A stretch of DNA of 64,000 nt from Gilvimarinus xylanilyticus. Lineage in GTDB: Bacteria > Pseudomonadota > Gammaproteobacteria > Pseudomonadales > Cellvibrionaceae. The stretch is from NCBI RefSeq assembly GCF_024195295.1, contig NZ_JAMFTH010000005.1, positions 62,001 to 126,000 of the forward strand. Reading direction: 5' to 3'. A model generated the notes under the pieces. That model was given only the letters and a program-made list of their open reading frames with translations. It searched no databases and was not told the DNA's origin. Shown here one piece after another: positions 1-8,505 of the stretch (the stretch's first letter is position 1; each line of letters begins with the position of its first letter). Both the position numbers and the translations under genes were made by a program.

Positions 1-833
1 ATAACCGTGTTGTAGGCGCGCGCCAGACGGGTAATAGAGTCCAGCAGAATAATGACGTCTTTTTTGTGCTCAACCAAACGCTTGGCGCGCTCGATCACCA
101 TATCGGCCACTTGCACGTGACGGGCCGGCGGCTCGTCAAAGGTAGAGGCAACCACTTCGCCGCGCACCGAGCGCTGCATTTCGGTCACTTCCTCGGGGCG
201 CTCGTCAATCAGCAGGACAATCAGGTGACACTCGGGGTTGTTGCGCGTAATGGCCTGCGCGATGTTCTGCATCATGATGGTTTTACCCGCCTTGGGCGGG
301 GCGACAATCAAACCGCGCTGACCTTTACCAATGGGGCTAATCAAATCGATGATTCGACCGGTTAAGTCTTCGGTAGAACCGTTACCGGCTTCAAGCTTGA
401 GGCGACTGTCGGGGAAGAGCGGGGTGAGGTTTTCAAACAGAATTTTATTGCGGGAGCTTTCGGGCTTGTCAAAGTTAATCTCGTTAACCTTGAGCAGGGC
501 AAAGTAGCGCTCGCCCTCTTTAGGGGGGCGAATCTTCCCCGCAATGGTGTCGCCGGTACGCAGGTTGAAGCGACGGATTTGACTGGGCGACACGTAAATG
601 TCGTCCGGCCCCGCCAGGTATGAACTGTCAGCCGATCGCAAGAAGCCGAAGCCGTCTTGCAGAATTTCCAGCACGCCATCGCCGTAAATATCTTCACCAC
701 TTTTGGCGTGACGCTTAAGGATATTAAAGATGATGTCTTGCTTGCGCGAACGGGCGAGGTTTTCCTGACCCATTTCGCGGGCGATATCAATCAGTTCTTC
801 AATGGGTTTCTTTTTTAAATCGGTAAGGTTCAT
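1..833 (-). CDS. rho: Transcription termination factor Rho (3' end outside window)
   Basis: Hexameric RNA-dependent ATPase that terminates transcription at unstructured C-rich sites. Only the first 277 codons are in the window; the C-terminal third (the E. coli protein has 419 residues) lies to the left. The start is the ATG at 833, giving [18 protein letters not shown]. The Rho_N helical domain occupies about residues 1-48, and the cold-shock-like RNA-binding domain follows (GFGFLRS...[16 protein letters not shown], about 55-115). The RecA-like ATPase then shows the Rho-specific P-loop APPKAGKT. The gene lies downstream of trxA on the same strand, as in many gammaproteobacteria, separated by about 390 nt of leader beyond the trxA hairpin. 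Identification is secure. Confidence 0.97.
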   Translation of the reverse strand, partial: MNLTDLKKKPIEELIDIAREMGQENLARSRKQDIIFNILKRHAKSGEDIYGDGVLEILQDGFGFLRSADSSYLAGPDDIYVSPSQIRRFNLRTGDTIAGKIRPPKEGERYFALLKVNEINFDKPESSRNKILFENLTPLFPDSRLKLEAGNGSTEDLTGRIIDLISPIGKGQRGLIVAPPKAGKTIMMQNIAQAITRNNPECHLIVLLIDERPEEVTEMQRSVRGEVVASTFDEPPARHVQVADMVIERAKRLVEHKKDVIILLDSITRLARAYNTV

Positions 834-1225
834 ACAGTTGGACTTGGTTAATTGAAAAGTTTATGCAGGAAGCTAATGCCTGAATGGTTTGTCTGTTAAA
901 CCGGTCGAAAGCGTTAACAGGTTAGTAAAATGATTGGGCGGCCTTAGGGGCGCCAATTGGGTTTGCGCGTATCTTCTTGTTTTGTGACGCAAACTGCAAT
1001 TACGTTTTTGTTACAAACTCGCGCTGAATTGGATTACCCACGGAACTGTCTTCCAGAGCCATCTTCCTAAAGGGGTAGGTGTCCTAAAGGTGTGGAAAGT
1101 TTCAGGGAATCTGTTTGCCGGCCCAAATCTGGCGGGTGTGTGACGCTGATACTGGGCTGAGCTTTACGAGAGCTGTAACAGGTGCTTGGAGTATAGCGAT
1201 AAAAATCTGAAAGTGCAAAACTTCA
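834..1225 (-). other. Long non-coding leader upstream of rho
   Basis: About 390 nt between the trxA terminator-like hairpin and the rho start contain no convincing ORF on either strand. In enterobacteria the trxA-rho interval holds the rho promoter and a long leader where Rho terminates its own transcription; a similar autoregulatory leader is inferred from position and length only. No promoter could be assigned with confidence. Confidence 0.4.
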
Positions 1226-1250
1226 CGCAGACGGCGTAATGCCGCCTGCG
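1226..1250 (-). terminator. Hairpin after trxA, probable weak intrinsic terminator
   Basis: Arms CGCAGACGGC and GCCGCCTGCG pair over 10 positions (one wobble) around a 5-nt loop, 13 nt beyond the trxA stop codon. On the minus strand a TGAAGTTTTGC stretch follows, so the U-tract is poor. Read-through into rho is plausible. Confidence 0.5.
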
Positions 1251-1263
1251 CAAGAGGACCAAA

Positions 1264-1593
1264 TTACAGCGACGAATCGATAAACTCGACCAGCTGAGCA
1301 CGGCTTAAGGCGCCAACCTTAGTCGCTTCGGCGTTGCCGCCTTTAAAGATGATCAGCGTGGGAATACCACGAATGCCGAACTTGGCCGGGGTTTCTTTGT
1401 TGGCATCTACGTCCATTTTGGCAATTTTCAGCTTGCCAGCGTACTGATCGGCCAACTCATCCAAAACCGGGGCAATCATTTTACAGGGGCCGCACCAGGC
1501 CGCCCAGTAATCTACCAGAACAGGCAGATCGGACTGCAATACTTCCGCATCAAATGAATCATCGGTAACGTGAACAATGGCGTCGTTACTCAT
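1264..1593 (-). CDS. trxA: Thioredoxin
   Basis: Cytoplasmic thiol-disulfide reductant of about 109 residues, the standard length. The catalytic pair is Cys34/Cys37 in WCGPC, with the buried Asp in LVDYWA and the cis-proline in GIPTLI. The ATG at 1593 is chosen over an upstream in-frame ATG at 1662 because a GGAGA Shine-Dalgarno lies about 9 nt before it, and because the 23-residue extension would not fit the family. It is followed by rho on the same strand. High confidence. Confidence 0.97.
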   Translation of the reverse strand: MSNDAIVHVTDDSFDAEVLQSDLPVLVDYWAAWCGPCKMIAPVLDELADQYAGKLKIAKMDVDANKETPAKFGIRGIPTLIIFKGGNAEATKVGALSRAQLVEFIDSSL

Positions 1594-1795
1594 AGTGAAA
1601 TCGTCTCCAGGTCCGCAATAGGGTGTATGTAAGTGTGCTTGTTCGGGTATATGGGGGCACACGCGCTTAATACAAGCGTGGTGTCCCGCCCGGGCCGTTG
1701 CAGCGCAAACGTCTCTGACGGGGCATTGGCAGCATAATAAGGACTGGACGCAAAGCGATCAAGCGGCCGGGAACTATAAGCGCTATTGCCATCGA

Positions 1796-4189
1796 CTATG
1801 TTCGGGGCAGATTTGCCTCACTCAGCCCGTGTCCCAGCTTATCCAAGGCTTCGCTCAGAGTGGGCAGGGTAATGGGCTTGCACAGAAAGTGATCCATTCC
1901 CGCGGCAAAAACCGCCTCGCGGTGCTCTTCCAGCGCGTGGGCCGTTAACGCCACAATGGCGGTGGCGGGCAGCTTTTGCTCGCGCTCGTACTGACGAATC
2001 GCCCGAGTGGCTTCAAAGCCGTCCATTTCGGGCATTTCGCAATCCATTAAAATCAGATCATAGAGGGTTTGAGCCTCGCGCACGGCCTGCAGGGCCTGCA
2101 CCCCGTCCTCAGCAATATCCGGGGTAATGCCCAGCTTCCCCAGCAAGCCCTTAATCACCATACGGTTAACATTATTGTCCTCGGCCACCAGGACTTTTAA
2201 GTGTGTCAGCCCGGCTTTAGGGCCGGCCTGCTCAGTCGGTGCGGCGGCCTCGTATAGTGCGGATTCCAGCCCCGCTGCCGTGCACAGGGCCGACAGCAGC
2301 TGGCTGGGCAGCAGGGGTTTACGCAACACCTTGGCAATACCCAGCCGAGCCTGGGTATCCACGTCCACCGGCGCATCGGAGCCGGTTAAAAGCACCACCG
2401 GCAGTTTTGCTGCGCTTGAATGTTCGCGCATCTGCGCTATCCACTCCAGCCCCGACATAACCGGCAACTGCTGACACACTAAGGCCATATCGAACGATTG
2501 CTCGCCGATAAGCTCCAGCGCTTTGCTTGAGCCGGGTACGCAGGTGACCTCCAGCTGCCACTGGGCACAGATTTTCTCAATGGCTCGCGCCATGGCCGTG
2601 GCAGGTTCAAGCAATAGCAGATGCTGCCCAGCCAACTCGCCAGGCACCACTTGCACCAAAGGTTCCAGCGCCGGTTTAACATGGGCGGTAAACCAAAATT
2701 GCGAACCCTCACCCTTGCGGCTACGCACGCCGATATCACCGTCCATTAATTCAGACAAACTTTTACAAATGGCCAGCCCTAAACCCGTACCGCCGTAATT
2801 GCGGGTGGTGGCGCTATCGGCCTGGTTAAACGCATCGAAAAGATGTTCCTGCACCTCAGAGCGAATGCCTATGCCAGTGTCGGTTACCTCAAAGTGAAGC
2901 TTGGGTTGGCGCTGGGTGGACTTTTCGGCCATACACAACCGCAGGGAAATACAGCCGTGCTGGGTAAACTTAAAGGCATTGCCCATCAGGTTAATAATAA
3001 TTTGCCGCAGCCGGGTGGGATCGCCCTGAATGCGCCGGGGCACATCGGCGGCAATATAGCAGTAGAGTTCAATACGTTTTTTATTGGCGCCGGGGCCAAA
3101 CAACTGCACTGTATCTTCGGCCAGCGCGTGCAGGTCAAACTCGACCATCTCGAGCTGCATTTTGCCCGCTTCAATTTTGGAGTAGTCGAGAATGTCGTTG
3201 ATGATTTCCAGCAAGGTTTCGCCCGAGCGGTGAATCACATCCAAATAGTGCTGCTGGTTGTCGTCCAGGGGCGTGTCGCGCAGCATTTCCAGCATGCCGA
3301 TCACGCCATTCATGGGGGTTCGGATCTCGTGACTCATGGTCGCTAAAAACTGGCTTTTAGCGCGGCTGTCGTTCTCCGCCGCCAGTTTTTGGCGCCGGGT
3401 TTCCAAGCGCTGTTCTTTCTCGGCGATTAGCTCCAACTCCATCGTGCGACGCTTTTCCAGGTCGTCCAGTAAAGTCTCACGCATGTGATTAATCGCATCG
3501 GTCACATTGTCCAGCTCATCCAGACGGGCGTCGGTTTTTTCGCGCTTAAGTCTGAGAGGCGTAGCCAGGTTATCCAGATTTAACTGCCGGGCATAGTGGG
3601 CGATGGTGTTCATATGCCGGGTTAGCAGGGTGTAAACCAGCCACAAGATTAGAATGGAGACGATCAGGGTTTTAGTACCCTGAATAAGCGCAATAAACAG
3701 CGCCCGCTCCCACAAGCGGTCGTAAATACCCGATAGGTTCGCGGTTATGGTCAAGGTGCCCAGGCTTTGCGGCTGGGTGGTTTCATCCTGGTAAATCAAA
3801 TCGTAAGTTCTGACCAAAAAGCGCGAAGGGTTTTGCGCGACTCGCTGCTCGGTCATATCGGCCTCGGCAGCGGTAATCACCTGGTGCTCGTTATTCCAGT
3901 CCAGCCAGTCGACTTTGACCTTAACCACATCGGCGACATCCAGCACACTGTTTACCTGGATTTGCAGCTGCTCTTGATCAAACCCCCAAACACTTTTGGT
4001 AATACTGGCAAGGGTACTGGCACGCACCTGATCCAGACGTTTTTCCAATGCCGAGATATCGTCGTTAAAACTGGTGTAAAGCTGCAGCACTATCGCAATC
4101 AGGGTGATCAGCGAGCTGCACAGAATAATCAAACCGAGCAGGCGAGCGGCAATGGGGTTGTTGCGGGTATAGCGGGATATGGCCAGCAT
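1796..4189 (-). CDS. Hybrid sensor histidine kinase with two receiver domains
   Basis: Inner-membrane hybrid kinase of 797 residues. A membrane helix at about 15-37 is followed by a periplasmic sensor region to about 160, a second helix at about 165-188, a HAMP-like linker and coiled coil to about 280, a HisKA domain with His287 in [10 protein letters not shown], and a HATPase domain with GTGLGLAI near 467-475. Two receiver domains follow. The first (about 522-635) has Cys572 where the phospho-accepting Asp should be, so it is probably not phosphorylated. The second (about 664-785) is canonical, with Asp716 in LMDCEMP and the KP lysine. There is no HPt domain and no adjacent regulator, so phosphate must pass to an unlinked HPt protein. 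The domain order resembles BarA-type kinases, but a specific role cannot be assigned. Confidence 0.9.
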   Translation of the reverse strand: MLAISRYTRNNPIAARLLGLIILCSSLITLIAIVLQLYTSFNDDISALEKRLDQVRASTLASITKSVWGFDQEQLQIQVNSVLDVADVVKVKVDWLDWNNEHQVITAAEADMTEQRVAQNPSRFLVRTYDLIYQDETTQPQSLGTLTITANLSGIYDRLWERALFIALIQGTKTLIVSILILWLVYTLLTRHMNTIAHYARQLNLDNLATPLRLKREKTDARLDELDNVTDAINHMRETLLDDLEKRRTMELELIAEKEQRLETRRQKLAAENDSRAKSQFLATMSHEIRTPMNGVIGMLEMLRDTPLDDNQQHYLDVIHRSGETLLEIINDILDYSKIEAGKMQLEMVEFDLHALAEDTVQLFGPGANKKRIELYCYIAADVPRRIQGDPTRLRQIIINLMGNAFKFTQHGCISLRLCMAEKSTQRQPKLHFEVTDTGIGIRSEVQEHLFDAFNQADSATTRNYGGTGLGLAICKSLSELMDGDIGVRSRKGEGSQFWFTAHVKPALEPLVQVVPGELAGQHLLLLEPATAMARAIEKICAQWQLEVTCVPGSSKALELIGEQSFDMALVCQQLPVMSGLEWIAQMREHSSAAKLPVVLLTGSDAPVDVDTQARLGIAKVLRKPLLPSQLLSALCTAAGLESALYEAAAPTEQAGPKAGLTHLKVLVAEDNNVNRMVIKGLLGKLGITPDIAEDGVQALQAVREAQTLYDLILMDCEMPEMDGFEATRAIRQYEREQKLPATAIVALTAHALEEHREAVFAAGMDHFLCKPITLPTLSEALDKLGHGLSEANLPRT

Positions 4190-4393
4190 CGAGTGAAAAT
4201 AGCGCCTGTCAGTGTCGAAGCCTTAAGTGTAGCAGTGTCGCGCAGGTTTGCTATCTCTCAAGCCGGCAATTGACTTTGCCGGGTTAAAACGCGGTGCACG
4301 GACACGCCGGCGCTACGCCGGTCGCGAGCCGTTGTAATACCAGAAAGTCCGCGTACTTGCGCCCGTATTTCAAAGGCGACAATAAAGGTTCCC

Positions 4394-4420
4394 TAAAGTC
4401 GATCAGGATGATCGACTTTA
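4394..4420 (-). terminator. Perfect 12-bp stem after hemW, likely terminator
   Basis: Arms at 4394-4405 and 4409-4420 (AAAGTCGATCA core) are perfectly complementary with a 3-nt loop, 8 nt past the hemW stop codon. The run after the stem on the minus strand is not a clean U-tract. Two further short perfect hairpins lie at 4307-4321 and 4263-4282 in the same gap, before the kinase gene. Confidence 0.5.
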
Positions 4421-4428
4421 TTGCAAGG

Positions 4429-5592
4429 TTAATAATACCGACCCAAAACCTCGTTTAAAAACCTCAGCCCCAACTCAGTGGTGCCGATGCGCTCGGTTAA
4501 GGGTTTGAGCAAACCCTGGGTCTGCAGTGCCTGCCACTGGGGCTGTAAGGTTTTTAGTGCCCGCCCGGTATACCGCGGGTAGAGGGCCGGATCGCAGCCT
4601 TCGACCAGGCGCAGAGCATTGAGCAAAAACTCCAGCGGCCGCGCTTCGGGCTCTATCGGTTCACGCCCGGCAATAAAAGGGTTGGCAAAACGCCCCGGGC
4701 CTCGCTGAGCTTGCAGGTAATGCTCGGGCTGGCGGGTTTTCCACTGCCGCACAATGGTGTCGCTATCCGGCAGGGTGATTTTGCCGTGGGCGCCCGCGCC
4801 AATGCCCAGATAGTCGCCAAACTGCCAGTAGTTAATGTTGTGGCGCGCACGCGGGCCGCGTGCATAGGCGGAGACTTCGTAGCGTTTATACCCGGCCGCT
4901 TCCAGTTTTTCGTGCCCCTCGTCCTGAATATCCGCCAGGGTGTCCTCTTCGGGCAGGGTGGGAGGCTGGCTGTAGAACACGGTGTTAGGTTCAATGGTCA
5001 GCTGATACCAGCTGATGTGTTCGGGGGCAAAGTCGATGGCGGTGGCCAGATCGGCCATGCCTGCAGCGCGGCTTTGCCCCGGCAGGCCGTGCATTAAGTC
5101 CAGATTTAGGTTGTCGAAACCAGCGGCGCGGGCAGTGGCCACGGCTTTGTGCGCCGCCGCGCCGTCGTGAATGCGCCCCAGCGCTTGCAACTGGGCATCG
5201 GCGAAGCTCTGAATCCCGATAGAAAGCCGGTTGACTCCGGCGGCGCGAAAACCCGAGAACTTGTCTTGCTCAAAGGTGCCGGGGTTGGCCTCCAGGGTAA
5301 TTTCGATATCCGGCGCAAAGCCGATGGTGGCCTCGGCGTGATCCAGAATCTGCCCAATCGCCTGGGCGGAAAACAAACTGGGGGTACCGCCGCCAAAAAA
5401 TATCGTGCTGATTTTACGCCCCTGGGCCAGCTCGGCATCGGCGTCTAAATCGCTCGCCAGAGCGGCGACATAGTCGGATTCGGGCAGAGTTTGATCTGCC
5501 TGGTGAGAGTTAAAATCGCAATAGGGACATTTGCGCACACACCAGGGAATGTGGATATACAGAGATAGGGGCGGAAGCGTTAGCACAGTCAT
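4429..5592 (-). CDS. hemW: HemW-like radical SAM protein (haem chaperone)
   Basis: Radical SAM protein of the HemW/HemN-like family, 387 residues, the usual HemW length. Cys18, Cys22 and Cys25 in CVRKCPYC form the CxxxCxxC motif that binds the [4Fe-4S] cluster. FFGGGTPS (66-72) is the SAM-binding glycine motif, and LEANPGT and GVNRLSIGIQSF are family signatures. HemW is now viewed as a haem-delivery protein rather than a coproporphyrinogen oxidase; it lacks the extra upstream Cys typical of true HemN. The usual neighbour (rdgB) is absent here. Downstream is a strong hairpin. Confidence 0.93.
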   Translation of the reverse strand: MTVLTLPPLSLYIHIPWCVRKCPYCDFNSHQADQTLPESDYVAALASDLDADAELAQGRKISTIFFGGGTPSLFSAQAIGQILDHAEATIGFAPDIEITLEANPGTFEQDKFSGFRAAGVNRLSIGIQSFADAQLQALGRIHDGAAAHKAVATARAAGFDNLNLDLMHGLPGQSRAAGMADLATAIDFAPEHISWYQLTIEPNTVFYSQPPTLPEEDTLADIQDEGHEKLEAAGYKRYEVSAYARGPRARHNINYWQFGDYLGIGAGAHGKITLPDSDTIVRQWKTRQPEHYLQAQRGPGRFANPFIAGREPIEPEARPLEFLLNALRLVEGCDPALYPRYTGRALKTLQPQWQALQTQGLLKPLTERIGTTELGLRFLNEVLGRYY

Positions 5593-5679
5593 ACCGGATT
5601 AGAATGGCCCGGCATTATGGCACGGCGGACGGGATACGGGGAACGGTCGACGCGCAACTATCCCCGCGCCCGCAGTCAA

Positions 5680-6840
5680 TTAAGGTCGGTGATGCTTTTC
5701 CCATGCGGCAAAGGCGTCGAGAATTTTCTGGGGTTTGTCGGTATACCAGGCGTAGCCGTCGCGGCGTTCCTGGGAAATTTCCATCACATCGTAATGCACT
5801 GAACCATCGCGATCGCCCACCACCGGTTTGTTGGTGCCAATTTCGCAAAAGCGACCCCACAGCGGCCCGGCGCCTTCTTGTTCAATGAATACGTTGTGGC
5901 CGTCGTTATCTTTCTCCCACGAGTAACCGTAAAAACGGTTGGCTTTAAACCAGTCGTGGGCGGCGACTATGGCCTGCTTAAGGGGCTCGCCAGGGTTTTC
6001 CAAGCTCATTAATAACTTTACCAGCTCTGCGCTCTCGGCGGTGGCCAATGCCACCGGCTCAAACTTGCGAGCGTTAATAGGCTCGAGGGTTTCATGGTGA
6101 TGCTGAGCGCCCCAGATGGTCCGCTTGCCGTCGACAATCACCTGGGTATCCAGCACCGCCTGCACCCCTTGGGCAAAGCTGTCCTGGGCACGCTGGGCCA
6201 GGGTATCCGAGACAAACTGCAAGGGCTCGCGCTGGTGGGCCGCGGCATCAATTACCTCCAGCAGTTTGCCCATGGCCTCGTCATTGTAGGTAATGTAATC
6301 GTGATAGCCGCCGGTTAAGGGAAAGTTCTGCGGCCAGCCGCCGCCGGGGTACTGGGCGAGGATAATAAAATCCACCGCTCGCTCCACGCTCTGGGCAAAA
6401 CGCGGCTCGCCGGTGGCTTGGTAAAGCCGCGCCAGATACCAAATTTGGGTGGTGGTGGCGCCGTTATCAAAGGTGGGAATATAGTGCTCTTCCACCCCCA
6501 GCATCTGGCCGCTCTGGCGCGGCTTAACACTCATATCCGTGCGCTTGGACCAGCCGCCCGAGGGGGTTTGATAGCTGAGAATAATATCGCCGATGCGAAG
6601 CGCCTCGGGGGTGCGAAAAAACTCGTCGGGCGCATCCGGGTCAAAGCCGAACCGGTTAGTGTGCGGAGCCGGAAGGGGCTCTTGCAGGCCCGCCTGACGC
6701 AACTCTTGAGCAAACGCGGCTTGATCCTGCTGGGCCAAAGATTGGGACAGGGCGCGGTAGTCGGACAGCGCATCCGCCAGTGACCAGGGGGCGAGGATAC
6801 ACAAACTGGCAAACCACACAGGGGCAAAGCGAGAAAACAT
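5680..6840 (-). CDS. pelA: Secreted pectate lyase, family PL10
   Basis: Pectate lyase of 386 residues that cleaves polygalacturonate by beta-elimination, recognised as polysaccharide lyase family 10 from FDNGATTTQIWYLARLY, GGGWPQNFPL, YHDYITYNDEAM and the DRDGSVHYDVMEISQERRDGYAW tail segments. The ATG at 6840 is used, not the one at 6900: a GGAG lies 7 nt upstream and the protein then begins with a clean signal peptide (MFSRFAPVWFASLCILAPWS, cleavage near ADA), so the enzyme is exported. There is no carbohydrate-binding module and no other pectin gene beside it, so it seems to stand alone. A sigma70-like promoter lies just upstream, divergent from the next gene. Confidence 0.9.
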   Translation of the reverse strand: MFSRFAPVWFASLCILAPWSLADALSDYRALSQSLAQQDQAAFAQELRQAGLQEPLPAPHTNRFGFDPDAPDEFFRTPEALRIGDIILSYQTPSGGWSKRTDMSVKPRQSGQMLGVEEHYIPTFDNGATTTQIWYLARLYQATGEPRFAQSVERAVDFIILAQYPGGGWPQNFPLTGGYHDYITYNDEAMGKLLEVIDAAAHQREPLQFVSDTLAQRAQDSFAQGVQAVLDTQVIVDGKRTIWGAQHHHETLEPINARKFEPVALATAESAELVKLLMSLENPGEPLKQAIVAAHDWFKANRFYGYSWEKDNDGHNVFIEQEGAGPLWGRFCEIGTNKPVVGDRDGSVHYDVMEISQERRDGYAWYTDKPQKILDAFAAWEKHHRP

Positions 6841-6872
6841 AGAAACTCCGGGGGTGATCTTATTGTCCCCCC

Positions 6873-6900
6873 AGTATAATATGGCCTGACCAATTCTCAA
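6873..6900 (-). promoter_or_regulatory. Sigma70-type promoter for the pectate lyase
   Basis: On the minus strand TTGAGA (6900-6895) is separated by 16 nt from TATACT (6878-6873). It lies about 33 nt upstream of the pectate lyase ATG. A short inverted pair TGACCA/TGGTCA at 6887-6909 overlaps the -35 side of this divergent region and could bind a regulator. Confidence 0.5.
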
Positions 6901-6914
6901 TAGTGGTCAGGCTA

Positions 6915-7358
6915 ATGTTTGTTAAGTTATTGGGGCTACTCGCCCTCGCCCATGGGAGTAACGCCGACTGTCTGGAGGCAGAGGCTCTCAAAATTCTGGA
7001 TTACCAATACGAGCAGGCTCTGCGCAAGCCGGACTTGGACTGGATTCGCGAGCGTGTCGCCGAACAGTTTGTCTGGGTTCACAACCATGCGGTACTGGAC
7101 GAAACCCGCGAGATGCTGCTTGAACGCCTGGGCGATGATTACCAATCCCCTAAATCCCGCGAGCAGACCGACGTAACAGTTATTCGCGAGGGCGACACAG
7201 CGGTGATTTACGGGTTATCCACGGTGGACAAGTTTAGCGACGGCCCGCGCCATGCCAATCGCTATCACTATATGCGCACCTGGGTGAACACCGAAAACGG
7301 CTGCCGCCTGATTGCCGCCCAGACCATGAAGGTGTGGAGTACCGAGAGCGAACTGTAG
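6915..7358 (+). CDS. Exported SnoaL/DUF4440-like protein
   Basis: About 147 residues. A short hydrophobic signal (MFVKLLGLLALAHGSNA, with a Cys a few residues later) is followed by an alpha+beta domain of NTF2/SnoaL type: DYQYEQALRKPDLDWIRERVAEQFVWVHNHAVLDETREML, then beta strands VTVIREGDTAVIYGLSTV and YHYMRTWVNTENGCRLIAAQTMKVW. This matches the DUF4440 pattern. Members are often small ligand-binding or ketosteroid-isomerase-like folds without a known reaction, so no function is claimed. A GTG at 6903 is an alternative start. It is divergent from the pectate lyase with a gap of about 70 nt, so shared control is possible but unproven. Confidence 0.65.
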   Translation: MFVKLLGLLALAHGSNADCLEAEALKILDYQYEQALRKPDLDWIRERVAEQFVWVHNHAVLDETREMLLERLGDDYQSPKSREQTDVTVIREGDTAVIYGLSTVDKFSDGPRHANRYHYMRTWVNTENGCRLIAAQTMKVWSTESEL

Positions 7359-7489
7359 GTTGATCCCACTTTGGCCCCTTTTACAATAGGATGACTTGTG
7401 GCCTTCACAGCTCAGCGCTATGCCACTTCGGTAGTTCCTGCCTGTGTTAGGCTACTTATTTGCCATAAAAATAAAAGGACAAGGTCAGG

Positions 7490-8467
7490 ATGAACCGCAA
7501 ATCCCGCTTTCCATTAATGGTCACTGCAGTCGCGCTCGCGGTGGGCGCCGTGGCTTGGTATGTCACCCCCAGCCAGCCCGACCCTTCGCCTGAGGGGACT
7601 GCTCGCGGTAGTAAGACAAGTCTCGCGCCCGGCCCGGCGAGCGCCCCCTCGTTGGCGTCAGTACCGGTTTCGTCCCCCGATATAGAACCCCGCTTACCAC
7701 CGCCCACGCTAAAGGATGAGACAGAATTCGCAAACCAACAGGGTCCCCAGCTGTATAACGAGCGAGGTCTGGACTCGCAGCAACGCGCCATTTATAGCGA
7801 CTATCCGCTGGAAGCATTACAACAGATGTCAGCTAACAACGACGCCTACGCCACCTTGGCGCTAGCCAACAAGCTTGCGATGCGAGCACCTTTTACCGAA
7901 GCCGAACTGCAAGAAATGGATCACAGCCAGGTACACCGCGCTTTTATTAAGCAGGAGCATCAGACTCTGAGCCTCAAAAAGTTTGCCGCTGCGCAGGGCT
8001 CTGTTGAGGCCATCAATGAAATTTTTTACCAGATGTACGGCCAGCATTACGCGTTCGGTGAAAGTACCGAGAGCGATAACCCCGAATTATTGCGCGAGCT
8101 ATACGGTTTGGAAGATCCGGCCATGCCTATCGAATGGGAGCTTCACATGAACGCAGCCGCTTGGGCAGTGGTGCATGGCCGCCGGGGCGATCCGATACGC
8201 TCGCTTATCAACTTAGAAATCCTGGATAAACGCTTTGCACTCAATCGGAATAACTGGTCTGAGGTGCTTAACCGCGCGGAGGCGATTTATGCTGCACTTG
8301 CCGCGCAGCGCAAAGCACTGGGTTTGGCGCCCTTTAATAATAAGGTCGTGGAAGAGTATGGGGGAGAATACACGGTGCGACAAAATGACTATTACGCTTG
8401 GTTGTTGTCCCAAGACACGCTGCCAAGCTCTTTAGACTATTTCAGTGACTCTGTCTCTCACCGTTAG
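7490..8467 (+). CDS. Membrane-anchored protein of unknown function
   Basis: 325 residues, not recognised. The N-terminus (MNRKSRFPLMVTAVALAVGAVAWYV) is a single membrane anchor or uncleaved signal. It is followed by a Pro/Ser-rich linker to about residue 70 and then a helical, charged domain containing an ALANKLAMRAPFTEAELQEM-like segment that may be a degenerate TPR/Sel1 repeat. AGG sequences lie close upstream of the ATG. The 3' end abuts the terminator of the convergent TonB receptor gene. Transcribed alone. Confidence 0.7.
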   Translation: MNRKSRFPLMVTAVALAVGAVAWYVTPSQPDPSPEGTARGSKTSLAPGPASAPSLASVPVSSPDIEPRLPPPTLKDETEFANQQGPQLYNERGLDSQQRAIYSDYPLEALQQMSANNDAYATLALANKLAMRAPFTEAELQEMDHSQVHRAFIKQEHQTLSLKKFAAAQGSVEAINEIFYQMYGQHYAFGESTESDNPELLRELYGLEDPAMPIEWELHMNAAAWAVVHGRRGDPIRSLINLEILDKRFALNRNNWSEVLNRAEAIYAALAAQRKALGLAPFNNKVVEEYGGEYTVRQNDYYAWLLSQDTLPSSLDYFSDSVSHR

Positions 8468-8495
8468 AAAAAAGGGCGCCACATAGGGGCGCCCC
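8467..8495 (-). terminator. Intrinsic terminator of the TonB receptor gene
   Basis: GGGCGCC (8474-8480) pairs with GGCGCCC (8488-8494). On the minus strand a run of six T follows at once. It lies 11 nt beyond the receptor stop codon and touches the stop of the convergent gene, so it may act from both sides. Confidence 0.85.
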
Positions 8496-8505
8496 AAGCA
8501 ACAAC

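Noticed and set aside
2843-3346. 167-codon plus-strand open frame
   Set aside because: Antisense to the kinase domains of the hybrid histidine kinase; shadow frame without a ribosome site.
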